A stretch of 64,000 bases of DNA. Source: Streptomyces sp. NBC_00250 (GTDB lineage: Bacteria > Actinomycetota > Actinomycetes > Streptomycetales > Streptomycetaceae). The stretch spans positions 1,364,001-1,428,000 of the forward strand of contig NZ_CP108088.1 of the NCBI RefSeq assembly GCF_036192275.1. The letters are read 5' to 3'. This document shows positions 34,923 to 42,543 of the stretch, piece after piece. Position 1 is the stretch's first letter; each line of letters starts with the position of its first letter. Under the pieces are notes generated by a model. The model was not told the origin of the DNA. It searched no databases and was given only the letters and a program-made list of their open reading frames with translations. A program made the position numbers and the translations under genes.

Positions 34923-35671
34923 TTGGACTCCTTCTTCACGGTCCAGCCGCCGTCGACGACCAGGTTGGTTCCGGTGATGTAGGCGGCGTCGGCGGAGGCG
35001 AGGAAGGCGACGGCGGCGGCGACCTCCTCGGGCCGGCCGAGCCGGGCGAGCGCGGTGGCGTCGGCGGAGAGCCGCCGTCCCTCCTCGTCGACGTCGTTCC
35101 AGACGTCGGTGAGGATCGGGCCGGGCAGCACGGAGTTGAAGCGGACGTCGGGCCCGTACTCGACGGCGAACTGGCGGACGAGCGCGCACATCCCGCCCTT
35201 CGCGGCGGCGTACGCGGGGTATCCGGGCAGGCCGAAGTCTGCGTGCACGCTGGAGGTGGCGACGAGGCTGCCGCGCTCGGCGCGCAGGTCGTCGAGGAAG
35301 GTGCGGGTGGCGAGGTAGAGGGCCCGCAGGTTGACGGCCATCTCCCGGTCCCACAGGGCGACGGGGAGTTCGTGGGCGGCGGCCGTGGTGTGGGTGAAGG
35401 CGTTGCTGTGGAGGATGCTCACCGGGCCGAACCGGGCGTGGGCCTCGGCACGGAGGGCGGTCCAGTCCTCCTCGGAGGAGACGTCGCAGCGTACGTAGGC
35501 AGCGCGGCCGCCGTCGGCGCGGATCGCGGCGGCGACGGCCTCGCCGGGCCCGTCGGCGATGTCGGAGACGAGCACGGCCGCGCCCTCGGCGGCGAGCCGG
35601 ACGGCACTGGCCGCCCCGATGCCGGAGGCCGCGCCGGTGACGACGGCGGTCTGCCCGGAGAAACGGTTCAT
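34919..35671 (-). CDS. SDR dehydrogenase, candidate D-galactose 1-dehydrogenase
   Basis: A 250-residue short-chain dehydrogenase. NAD(P) motif TGAASGIGAASA at 12-23, NNAG replaced by HSNAF, catalytic Ser/Tyr/Lys in SSVHADFGLPGYPAYAAAKGG, and the C-terminal GGWTV. Within a galactonate operon it is the natural candidate to oxidise galactose to galactono-lactone. Similar SDRs act on fucose, arabinose or rhamnose, so the exact sugar is inferred. The unusual SNAF in place of NNAG is worth noting. Confidence 0.83.
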   Translation of the reverse strand: MNRFSGQTAVVTGAASGIGAASAVRLAAEGAAVLVSDIADGPGEAVAAAIRADGGRAAYVRCDVSSEEDWTALRAEAHARFGPVSILHSNAFTHTTAAAHELPVALWDREMAVNLRALYLATRTFLDDLRAERGSLVATSSVHADFGLPGYPAYAAAKGGMCALVRQFAVEYGPDVRFNSVLPGPILTDVWNDVDEEGRRLSADATALARLGRPEEVAAAVAFLASADAAYITGTNLVVDGGWTVKKESK

Positions 35672-35725
35672 GGGTGTGGGTTCCTGAGTGCTGGTGCGGA
35701 AGGGGATGAAGGGGGCGCGAACGGC

Positions 35726-36688
35726 TCAGCGACTGATGTCCTGGGCCGCGAGCAGGCCGAGTTCGGCGCGGCGCGGAAGGCCTTCCCAGTCGCCGGGGAC
35801 CGAGACCGCGAAGGCGCCGCAGAGTGCGGCGAGGTGCAGGCGTCCCTCCACCGGGGAGCCGTCGAGGGCCGCGGCGAGATAGCCGGAGACGAAGGCGTCG
35901 CCCGCGCCGACGGGGTCGACGGCGGTGACGGGGACGGCCGGCCGGACATGGAGTTCGCCGTCCGCCGTGGCCACGAGGGCGCCCTTCGCGCCGAGTTTGA
36001 GCACGGCCTGCCCCGGGCCGAGCCGGGTGAGGGCCCGGGCCATCCGCTCCGGCGTCTCCTCGGGTACGAAGAGGGCGGCCTCCTCCGGTCCGGCGAAGAC
36101 GACGTCGGCGTACGGGAGGAGCCCGGCCAGCACCTCGGCGGCCTCGGGGCGGCTCCAGAGGCGTTCGCGGTGGTTGACGTCGAAGGAGACGGTGACGCCC
36201 GCGGCGCGGGCGAGGGCGACGGCCTGCTCCACGGCCGCCCGCGCCGTGCCGCTCAACGCCGGGGTGATTCCGGTGACATGGAGTATCCGCGCACCCGTCA
36301 GCTGTGCCTCGTCGAGGTCCTCGGGGGCGAGCCGGGAGCCCGCGAGCCCGGCCCGGTAGTAGCTGACGCGGAGCCGGTCGGCGGTGCGGCGCTCTCGGAG
36401 CATCAGACCGGTGGGCGCGGCCGGGTCCGTACCGGCGGCGGAGACGTCGACGCCCTCGGCCCGGAGTCCGGCCAGGACCATCGCGCCCGCGGCGTCGTCG
36501 CCGACCCGGCCGGTCCAGGCGGCCCGGTGGCCGAGCCGGCTGACGCCGATGGCGACCGTCGCCTCGGCGCCCGCCCAGCCGAGGCGGAGGGGCGCGCCGG
36601 TGGCGAGCGGTCCGGCTTCGGTCGCGGCGACCACCGCCATGGCCTCGCCGAGGGTGACGAGGGCGGGCCGCTGTCCGGTCGCCGTCAT
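35726..36688 (-). CDS. 2-keto-3-deoxygalactonate/gluconate kinase (PfkB family)
   Basis: A 320-residue ribokinase-fold sugar kinase. N-terminal TLGEAMAVV, substrate loop GWAGAEATVAIGVSRLG, and the catalytic GAGDAF (DPVGAGDAFVSGYL) near residue 255. The YYRAGLAGSRL stretch resembles KDG kinases. Its ATG overlaps the stop of the aldolase gene (ATGA), and an aldolase plus galactonate dehydratase flank it, so it should make KDPGal (or KDPG). Confidence 0.88.
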   Translation of the reverse strand: MTATGQRPALVTLGEAMAVVAATEAGPLATGAPLRLGWAGAEATVAIGVSRLGHRAAWTGRVGDDAAGAMVLAGLRAEGVDVSAAGTDPAAPTGLMLRERRTADRLRVSYYRAGLAGSRLAPEDLDEAQLTGARILHVTGITPALSGTARAAVEQAVALARAAGVTVSFDVNHRERLWSRPEAAEVLAGLLPYADVVFAGPEEAALFVPEETPERMARALTRLGPGQAVLKLGAKGALVATADGELHVRPAVPVTAVDPVGAGDAFVSGYLAAALDGSPVEGRLHLAALCGAFAVSVPGDWEGLPRRAELGLLAAQDISR

Positions 36689-37374
36689 CGGCGTGTTCCG
36701 TCGAGGAGGGCGGCGGCGCGCTCGCCGAGGGCGGCGAGGGAGCCGCCCTCGCAGGCGTCGCCGACGAGGGGGCCGCCGATGCCGAGGGCGGTGGCGCCCG
36801 CGGCCAGATAGGCGGGGGCGTCGGTCACGCCGATGCCGCCGGTCGGGACCAGGGGGACGTGCGGCAGCGGGGCGCGGATCGCGCGGAGGTACTCGGGTCC
36901 GCCGGTGGCGGCGGGGAACAGCTTCACCATGGTGGCCCCGGCCCGCCAGGCGGTGAGGATCTCGGTGGGGGTGTACGCACCGGGGAGCACCGGGACGCCG
37001 AGGCGGGCCGCCTCGGCGATGACCTCGGTGGAGGTGGTCGGGGTGATGAGGTACGTCGCCCCGGCCTCGACGGCCGCCCCCGCCTCGGCGGGCGTGGTCA
37101 CGGTACCGGCGCCGAGCGCGAGGCCGGGCGGTGCGTCGGCGGCGTACTCGCGCAGGGCGTCGAGCACGCCGGGGGTGGTGAGGGTGAACTCGGCGGCGCG
37201 GATGCCGGACGCGAGGAGGGTGTCGGTGACTTCGGCGAAGCGGGTGGCGGAGGTGGAACGAAGGATCGCGATGACGGGCGCGGAGGCGAGGGCGGTCCGG
37301 AGGGCGGCGGCGTGTGGCCGGGTGCGCTCGTCGGGCGGTGTGGTCGCTGCGGGTGGGGTGGGCGGGGTGGTCAT
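36685..37374 (-). CDS. KDPGal / KDPG aldolase
   Basis: A 229-residue class I aldolase of the Eda/DgoA family, splitting 2-keto-3-deoxy-6-phosphogalactonate to pyruvate and glyceraldehyde-3-phosphate. Active-site Glu is in AEFTLTTP, the Schiff-base Lys in ATMVKLFPA, and the phosphate loop in PTGGIG. ATG 37374 begins a Thr/Pro-rich N-terminal tail of 25 residues. It is first in the four-gene operon. Confidence 0.92.
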   Translation of the reverse strand: MTTPPTPPAATTPPDERTRPHAAALRTALASAPVIAILRSTSATRFAEVTDTLLASGIRAAEFTLTTPGVLDALREYAADAPPGLALGAGTVTTPAEAGAAVEAGATYLITPTTSTEVIAEAARLGVPVLPGAYTPTEILTAWRAGATMVKLFPAATGGPEYLRAIRAPLPHVPLVPTGGIGVTDAPAYLAAGATALGIGGPLVGDACEGGSLAALGERAAALLDGTRR

Positions 37375-37959
37375 GGCCGGTGCTTCCTCAGGGGTACGGG
37401 GTGGGCGACGGGCGGACGGGAACGGCTGACGGTCCGCCGGCGGACAGGCGAGCGGGCGGGGTCCGGGGAATGGCAGGCGCGCGCGGACGACAGGCGAGCG
37501 GGCGAGCAGGGTGGTCCGGAGACGGGCAGGCGGGCGCGGCGGACAGCCCGCCGGGCAGGTGGGTCGGCGGCCGGGAGCGGCGGCCTGCCCGCCGGGCGGC
37601 ACGAGCAAGGAGGTGGGGAGGCGGCGGGCGGCGCATGGCGTGCCGGCGGCACGGCGCGGCAGCGGACCGACCGGCGGGCCACGGCGACCGGGCGACGGCC
37701 TACGGGCTACGGCGACGCGGTCCGGCGGGGCTGCGGCGGCGGTCCGGCAGAGCTGCGGCGGCCGTGCTCCACCCGCAGGAGCGCGCGGAGTCGACGACCG
37801 CGCTACGCTCCGGCAATGCGGCGGCGGGCGCGCCGAAGGAACCCGTCAGGCCGAGCGGCCGACGGGCCCGGCCGTCCCCCGCAGACCCATCCGCGTTCCC
37901 CTGGTCCGCAATCGGCGGTCAGGGGCGGCGGTCAGCGGTCAGCGGTCGGCAACCGGCAG
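37375..37959. other. 585-bp intergenic region, GC-rich and repetitive, no gene seen
   Basis: Lies between the aldolase and lactonase genes on the minus strand. The only open frames are low-complexity Arg/Pro/Ala frames without ribosome sites. The left half is very G+C-rich with GGCGAGCGGGCGGG-type runs; the right end carries CGGTCAGCGGTCAG repeats (separate entry). It should hold the operon promoter, but no clear -35/-10 pair stands out. Confidence 0.6.
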
Positions 37960-37971
37960 TCAGCGATCGGC
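37916..37971. repeat. 7-bp tandem repeat cluster (CGGTCAG)
   Basis: Repeated CGGTCAG/CGGTCGG-type units, directly behind and slightly into the 3' end of the lactonase gene; two exact adjacent copies near 37929-37942 and degenerate ones on both sides. Looks like slippage-grown sequence. Confidence 0.6.
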
Positions 37972-38865
37972 GTACGGAACACTCGGCAGGCCCCGCGCCC
38001 CCGGGCGGCAGACGAACAGGCGTCCCGCATCCGGCTCCGCCCGGCGGCGGTCCTCGTCGAGGCCCTCCGTCGCCGTCGTGATGACCAGGACGTCGAGGTC
38101 CGGTCCGGCGAAGGCGCAGCTGGTCACGTGCGAGGCGGGGACCTCCACGCGCGCGTGGAGGCCGCCTTCGGGGGTGAAGGCGAGAACCTCCCCGCCTCCC
38201 CACACCGCGACCCACACGCGCCCCTCGGCGTCCACCGTGAGCCCGTCCGGCACCCCGCGGTCGAGGACGGCGAACGGCCGCCGTCCGCTCAGGGTGCCGG
38301 TGGTCGTGTCGTACGCGAAGACGTCGACCCTGCCGGTCGGGCTGTCGGCGTAGTAGAGGAGCGTGCCGTCGGGGCTCCAGCCGAGGCCGTTGGAGATGGT
38401 GACCGACTCCAGGAGGGTGGCGAGGCCGTCGCCGTCGAGGCGGTAGAGCGCGCCCGCGCCGGGGCTCTCGTCGTACGCCATGGTTCCGGCGAGGAGCCGG
38501 CCCGCGGGGTCGACGGCGGCGTCGTTCATACGGCGGGGCAGGCCGTCCTCGGGCAGGAGGGGCGCTGCCAGCTCGACCGCCTCGGCGACCGGGCGGTCCT
38601 CCTCCAGTCGCAGGAAGGACGTGCCCGCGGCGGCCAGCAGGGCTCCGGAGGCGCAGGGCTGGACCGCACCGACCGGGCGGTCGAGGCGGATCGTGGAGAC
38701 GGCGACCAGGTCCGGCGTCGCGTCCTCGTGGGTCAGGGCGGCCCGGTGGACGAGGCCGTCGGGTATGTCCACCCAGAGCAGTTCCCGGCGCCGGGCGTCC
38801 CATACGGGCCCTTCCGTCAGGCGTCCGGGCAGGGGGGAGCAGGGCACGGCCCTGAGGTGCTGCAT
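37960..38865 (-). CDS. SMP-30/gluconolactonase-family sugar lactonase
   Basis: A 301-residue six-bladed propeller lactonase. Metal ligands: Glu in LTEGPVWD, Asn in SNGLGWSPDG, Asp in VPDGLTVDAEG, plus Arg/Asn in LPRRMNDAAVDP. It should open galactono-1,4-lactone made by the SDR enzyme to galactonate for the dehydratase. ATG 38865 has GAGGAGG 4-5 nt upstream. It has its own promoter region, divergent from a ROK regulator, with a 13-bp tandem repeat array in its leader. Confidence 0.9.
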   Translation of the reverse strand: MQHLRAVPCSPLPGRLTEGPVWDARRRELLWVDIPDGLVHRAALTHEDATPDLVAVSTIRLDRPVGAVQPCASGALLAAAGTSFLRLEEDRPVAEAVELAAPLLPEDGLPRRMNDAAVDPAGRLLAGTMAYDESPGAGALYRLDGDGLATLLESVTISNGLGWSPDGTLLYYADSPTGRVDVFAYDTTTGTLSGRRPFAVLDRGVPDGLTVDAEGRVWVAVWGGGEVLAFTPEGGLHARVEVPASHVTSCAFAGPDLDVLVITTATEGLDEDRRRAEPDAGRLFVCRPGARGLPSVPYADR

Positions 38866-38884
38866 CTGGCCTCCTCGGTCGGTG

Positions 38885-38936
38885 AAGCGGTGCGGCGAAG
38901 TGGTGCGATGAAGGGGTGTGGCGAAGGGGTGTGGCG
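38885..38936. repeat. 13-bp tandem repeat, four copies
   Basis: Units AAGCGGTGCGGCG, AAGTGGTGCGATG, AAGGGGTGTGGCG, AAGGGGTGTGGCG; the last two are identical and a partial fifth begins. The array starts 20 bp upstream of the lactonase start codon, within its leader or promoter. Confidence 0.85.
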
Positions 38937-39016
38937 AAGGAAAAACTACGGGTTCGTCTAACGGTTGTAAATATCCCGCCCTCCAGTTCTTCCAACCCTT
39001 TGAATAAGATCCCGAA

Positions 39017-39061
39017 GTACGGGCCGTACGAGCGGGTCGTGCGTACGGGCCGTACGAGCGG
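39017..39061. promoter_or_regulatory. duplicated 19-bp element with GTACGGGCCGTAC palindrome, candidate ROK operator
   Basis: GTACGGGCCGTACGAGCGG occurs exactly twice, at 39017-39035 and 39043-39061, 26 bp apart. Each copy holds a 13-bp odd palindrome. The pair ends 12 bp before the ROK start codon and includes its ribosome site, fitting an autorepression site for this regulator and control of the divergent lactonase. Confidence 0.65.
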
Positions 39062-39073
39062 AGGACAGCACCC

Positions 39074-40351
39074 ATGATCAAGCGGACGTCCCAGGACATT
39101 CGCCGCCTCAACCGCTTCGAGGTCCTGCGGCGCTTCTACGCGGGGTCCGGCGCGATGAGCCGTCAGGACCTCGCCGCCGCGACCGGCCTCTCCTTCGCGA
39201 CCGTCGCCAACCTGACCTCCGAACTCCTGGAGGCCGGCGTCCTCGTCGAGGCGGGTCACGAGGACTCCAGCGGCGGCCGGCCCCGGGCACGGCTCGCCGT
39301 CAACGCCGACCGGGGCGCGCTGATCGGCGTCGACATCGCCGAGACCTCCGTCCACGCCGAGCTGTTCGATCTCGCCCTGGAGGTCCGGCACTCGGTGGAA
39401 CGCCCGCTCCCCCCGGACGACGTCCGGCCCGCCGACGTGGTCGAGCAGCTCGCCGGGTGCGTCGAGGAGTTGCTGCGCGTCTCCGGGGTCCCCCGCGCGC
39501 GCGTGCTCGGGGTCGGGGTCAGCGTGCCCGGCATGGTGGAGCACGAGGGCGGCGTCTCCGCCTTCTCCCCCTACTGGTCCTGGCGCGAGGTGCCGCTCCG
39601 CGCGCTGCTCGACGAACGCCTCGGGCTGCCGCTCCGGCTGGACAACCCCCTGCGGGCCAGCACGGTGGCCGAGTTGTGGTTCGGCGCCGGTCGGGAGGTG
39701 GACGACCTGGTGGTGCTCACCCTGCGGGCCGGTGTCGGCGCCGGGATCGCCGTCGACGGGCAGCTCTACCGGGGATTCACCAACAGCGCGGGCGAATGGG
39801 GCCACACCTGTCTCGCGATCGACGGGCGGCTCTGCACCTGCGGCAACCGGGGGTGCGTGGAGGCGTACGTCAGCACCCGGGGGATCGCCCGGACCTGGCG
39901 CGAGCTCGCCCCCGGCGACGAGCGGGCCGCCGGGCCGGACGACGCGGCCACGGTCGCCGCCCTGGCGCGCGCGGCGGCCGAGGAGGACCCGACGGCCGCC
40001 GAGGTCATCGACCGGACCGGGCGCTACCTCGGCGCGGCGGTGGCCAATCTGGTCAACCTGCTCAACCCCCGGGCCCTCGTCCTCGGCAACCAGGTCGTCG
40101 ACCTGCTGGGAGAGCGTCTGCTGACCGCCACGTACGAGGCGGTCACGCGGCACGCGCTGCCGTTGCCGCACCGGGCGGCGACCCTGCGGCGCAGCGCGGT
40201 GCCGCACAACGCGGTCACCCGGGGTGCGGCCGCGTTCGCCCTGGAGGGCTTCCTCGACGACCGGGAGGTCTTCGGCCCGGTCAGCCGGATGCGCCGCCCC
40301 CGGGAGCGAAGGGACGGCGGACACGCCGGACCCGCCGATGCGGAGGCCTGA
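39074..40351 (+). CDS. ROK family transcriptional regulator (galactose route)
   Basis: A 425-residue ROK repressor. Winged HTH SRQDLAAATGLSFATVANLTS near residues 28-48, then the ROK domain with VSVPGMVEH, LRAGVGAGIAVDG and the zinc motif CTCGNRGCVEAY. The C-terminal 30 residues are charged and disordered. ATG 39074 has GGAGGA upstream. It is divergent from the lactonase and likely controls the oxidative galactose genes. Confidence 0.92.
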   Translation: MIKRTSQDIRRLNRFEVLRRFYAGSGAMSRQDLAAATGLSFATVANLTSELLEAGVLVEAGHEDSSGGRPRARLAVNADRGALIGVDIAETSVHAELFDLALEVRHSVERPLPPDDVRPADVVEQLAGCVEELLRVSGVPRARVLGVGVSVPGMVEHEGGVSAFSPYWSWREVPLRALLDERLGLPLRLDNPLRASTVAELWFGAGREVDDLVVLTLRAGVGAGIAVDGQLYRGFTNSAGEWGHTCLAIDGRLCTCGNRGCVEAYVSTRGIARTWRELAPGDERAAGPDDAATVAALARAAAEEDPTAAEVIDRTGRYLGAAVANLVNLLNPRALVLGNQVVDLLGERLLTATYEAVTRHALPLPHRAATLRRSAVPHNAVTRGAAAFALEGFLDDREVFGPVSRMRRPRERRDGGHAGPADAEA

Positions 40352-40373
40352 CCGGGCCGGGGCGGGCCGGGGT

Positions 40374-41144
40374 TCAGCGCACGATCCGGTACCCAAGCCG
40401 CTCCGACAGCTCGTTCGCACCCTTCACCGCGAGTGCCGTGAGTTCGTTCTCGCGGTCCTCGCTCCAGCGGTGCACCGGTACCGAGACGGACAGGGCGGCG
40501 ACGACCCCGCCCGTGCGGTCCCGCACCGGTGCGGCGACGCAGCTGACGTCGGGGTTGGACTCCTGCTGCTCGCCGGCGACCCCGAGGATCCGGATCTCGG
40601 CCAGCGCGGCGCGCAGCGCGTCCGGGTCGGTGAGGCTTCGGGGTGTCATGCCGGTGAGTTCGTACCCGTCGAGGCGCTCGCCGAGCTCCGCCTCCGGGAG
40701 GGACGCGAGCAGCATCTTGCCGACGGCCGTGCAGTGGGCGGGCAGTCGGCGTCCGGCCGCCGAGACCATCCGTACCGCGTGGGTGGAGTCGACCTTCGCG
40801 ATGTAGATGACGTCCATGTCCTCCAGGACGGCCACGTGGACCGTCTCGCCGCAGGTGTCGGCCACCTCGCGGGCGACCTGGTGGCCCTCGGCCGCGAGGT
40901 CGAGCTGCTCGGCGTACCGGCTGCCGAGCTGGTACGTGCGGACGCCGAGCCGGTAGCGGCCGGGCCGTTCCGGCACCGGTACGAGGTAGTTGCGGGCGGT
41001 CAGGGTGGTGACCAGCTCATGGGTGGTCGTGCGGGGCAGCTGGAGCCTGCGGGTGATCTCGGGGGCGGACAGTGTCCCGTCGCCCTCCAGGAAGAGCTCC
41101 AGTACGTCGAATGCCCTGGTCACCGCCGGAACGAGTCGTCCCAT
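40374..41144 (-). CDS. IclR-family transcriptional regulator
   Basis: A 256-residue IclR regulator. N-terminal winged HTH (TLSAPEITRRLQLPRTTTHE) and C-terminal effector domain with the family signature LPAHCTAVGKMLLASLP and a Cys-containing SCVAAPVRD. ATG 41144 has GAGGTGGGGG upstream. It is divergent from an enolase-superfamily dehydratase whose promoter carries two 15-bp TTCG-N6-CGAA repeats, its likely operators. Confidence 0.92.
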   Translation of the reverse strand: MGRLVPAVTRAFDVLELFLEGDGTLSAPEITRRLQLPRTTTHELVTTLTARNYLVPVPERPGRYRLGVRTYQLGSRYAEQLDLAAEGHQVAREVADTCGETVHVAVLEDMDVIYIAKVDSTHAVRMVSAAGRRLPAHCTAVGKMLLASLPEAELGERLDGYELTGMTPRSLTDPDALRAALAEIRILGVAGEQQESNPDVSCVAAPVRDRTGGVVAALSVSVPVHRWSEDRENELTALAVKGANELSERLGYRIVR

Positions 41145-41273
41145 GGGTCCCCCACCTCGCCTCTGTCCGTTCGGTATTCCGTACCACGATCGAAATCGCG
41201 AACAGAGACTAGCGGCGCGCCCCACGCCCGGCAACGGCTCCCGTCGCGGACGGGCCGGGTGGACGCGCTCCCA

Positions 41274-41303
41274 TTGACACCCCGGCGGGCCGCTGCCTAC
41301 GGT
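41274..41303 (+). promoter_or_regulatory. housekeeping-type promoter of the enolase-dehydrogenase operon
   Basis: A perfect -35 TTGACA (41274-41279), an 18-bp spacer, and TACGGT as -10 (41298-41303). Transcription would start near 41310, just before the IclR-type repeats, and the start codon lies at 41389. Confidence 0.7.
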
Positions 41304-41324
41304 CTCGCCGATTCATCGAACGCG

Positions 41325-41356
41325 ATTCGGCATCTCGAACAATTCGGCCTCTCGAA
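41325..41356. promoter_or_regulatory. two 15-bp direct repeats, candidate IclR operators
   Basis: ATTCGGCATCTCGAA (41325-41339) and ATTCGGCCTCTCGAA (41342-41356), 17 bp apart, each with TTCG-N6-CGAA symmetry; a partial third (ATTCATCGAA) is at 41311. They lie just downstream of a strong promoter, as a repressor site would. Confidence 0.7.
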
Positions 41357-41388
41357 GAACACTTCCGCGTCCCCGGGGAGCAACCACC

Positions 41389-42543
41389 GTGCGCATCACG
41401 GGAATCACCACTCATGTCGTCGGCACGCCCTGGCGCAACCTCACCTACGTCCTGGTCCACACGGACGAGGGCCTGACCGGGGTCGGCGAGACCCGGATGC
41501 TCGGGCACACCGACGCGCTCCTCGGCTACCTCCGCGAGGCGGAGGCGAACCACATCGCCGGTTCGGACCCGTTCGCCGTCGAGGACCTCGTACGGCGCAT
41601 GAAGTACGGGGACTTCGGTCGGGCCGGGGAGATCGTGATGTCCGGCATCGCGGTCGTGGAGACGGCCTGCTGGGACATCAAGGGCAAGGCGCTCGGCGTC
41701 CCCGTCTGGCAGCTGCTCGGCGGGAAGGTGACCGACCGGGTGAAGGCGTACGCCAACGGCTGGTACACCACCGAGCGCACCCCGGAGGCGTACCACAAGG
41801 CCGCCCGTGAGGTCGTGGCGCGCGGCTACCGGGCGCTGAAGATCGACCCCTTCGGCAACGGCCACTACGAGCTGGACGCCGAGCGGTCGCGGGAGGCCGT
41901 CGCCCTGATCGAGGCGGTACGGGACGCCGTCGGCCCGGACACCGAGCTGATGGTGGAGATGCACGGCCGCTTCTCCCCCTCGACCGCGGTCCGGCTCGCG
42001 CGCGAACTCGCCCCGTTCCGGCCCGCGTGGCTGGAGGAGCCGGTGCCGCCGGAGAACCTCAAGGCCCTGGCGAAGGTGGCCGAGAAGGTGGACCTGCCGA
42101 TCGCGACGGGTGAACGGATCCACGACCGGATCGAGTTCAGGGAACTCTTCGAGTCGCAGGCGGCCGACATCGTGCAGCCCGACGTCGGGCACATCGGCGG
42201 CATCCTGGAGGCCAGGAAGCTCGCCGCGACCGCCGAGACCCACTACGTCCTCGTCGCCCCGCACAACGTCGGCGGCTCGGTCCTCACCGCCGCTTCACTC
42301 CAACTCGCCGCCTGTACCCCGAACTTCAAGATCCTGGAGCACTTCAACGACTTCGCGGACGCGGAGATCAAGAAGGTCGTGCGCGGCGCGCCCGAGGTCG
42401 ACCCGGAGACCGGTTGCTTCTCCGTCTCCCACGAGCCCGGCCTCGGGGTGGAGTTCGACCCGGACGCCGCAGCCGAATTCCCGCAGCAGCGAGCCCGGTT
42501 CGACCTGTGGGCCGAGGGCTGGGAGAAGAGGCAGCCTAAGTGA
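41389..42543 (+). CDS. enolase-superfamily acid-sugar dehydratase
   Basis: A 384-residue mandelate racemase/muconate lactonising family enzyme. Metal-site blocks are ELMVEMHGR, AWLEEPV and IATGERI; later APHNVGG and KILEHF. It carries KIDPFGNG instead of the KMN strand of galactonate dehydratase at 33777, so the substrate is likely another aldonate. GTG 41389 has GGGGAG upstream. It overlaps the following zinc dehydrogenase gene by 4 bp (GTGA), suggesting a sugar oxidation pathway: dehydrogenase then dehydratase. Exact substrate unknown. Confidence 0.85.
   Translation: MRITGITTHVVGTPWRNLTYVLVHTDEGLTGVGETRMLGHTDALLGYLREAEANHIAGSDPFAVEDLVRRMKYGDFGRAGEIVMSGIAVVETACWDIKGKALGVPVWQLLGGKVTDRVKAYANGWYTTERTPEAYHKAAREVVARGYRALKIDPFGNGHYELDAERSREAVALIEAVRDAVGPDTELMVEMHGRFSPSTAVRLARELAPFRPAWLEEPVPPENLKALAKVAEKVDLPIATGERIHDRIEFRELFESQAADIVQPDVGHIGGILEARKLAATAETHYVLVAPHNVGGSVLTAASLQLAACTPNFKILEHFNDFADAEIKKVVRGAPEVDPETGCFSVSHEPGLGVEFDPDAAAEFPQQRARFDLWAEGWEKRQPK

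Noticed and set aside
37371..37682. Possible small gene in the 585-bp spacer
   Set aside because: Pure Arg/Pro/Ala low-complexity frame without ribosome site.
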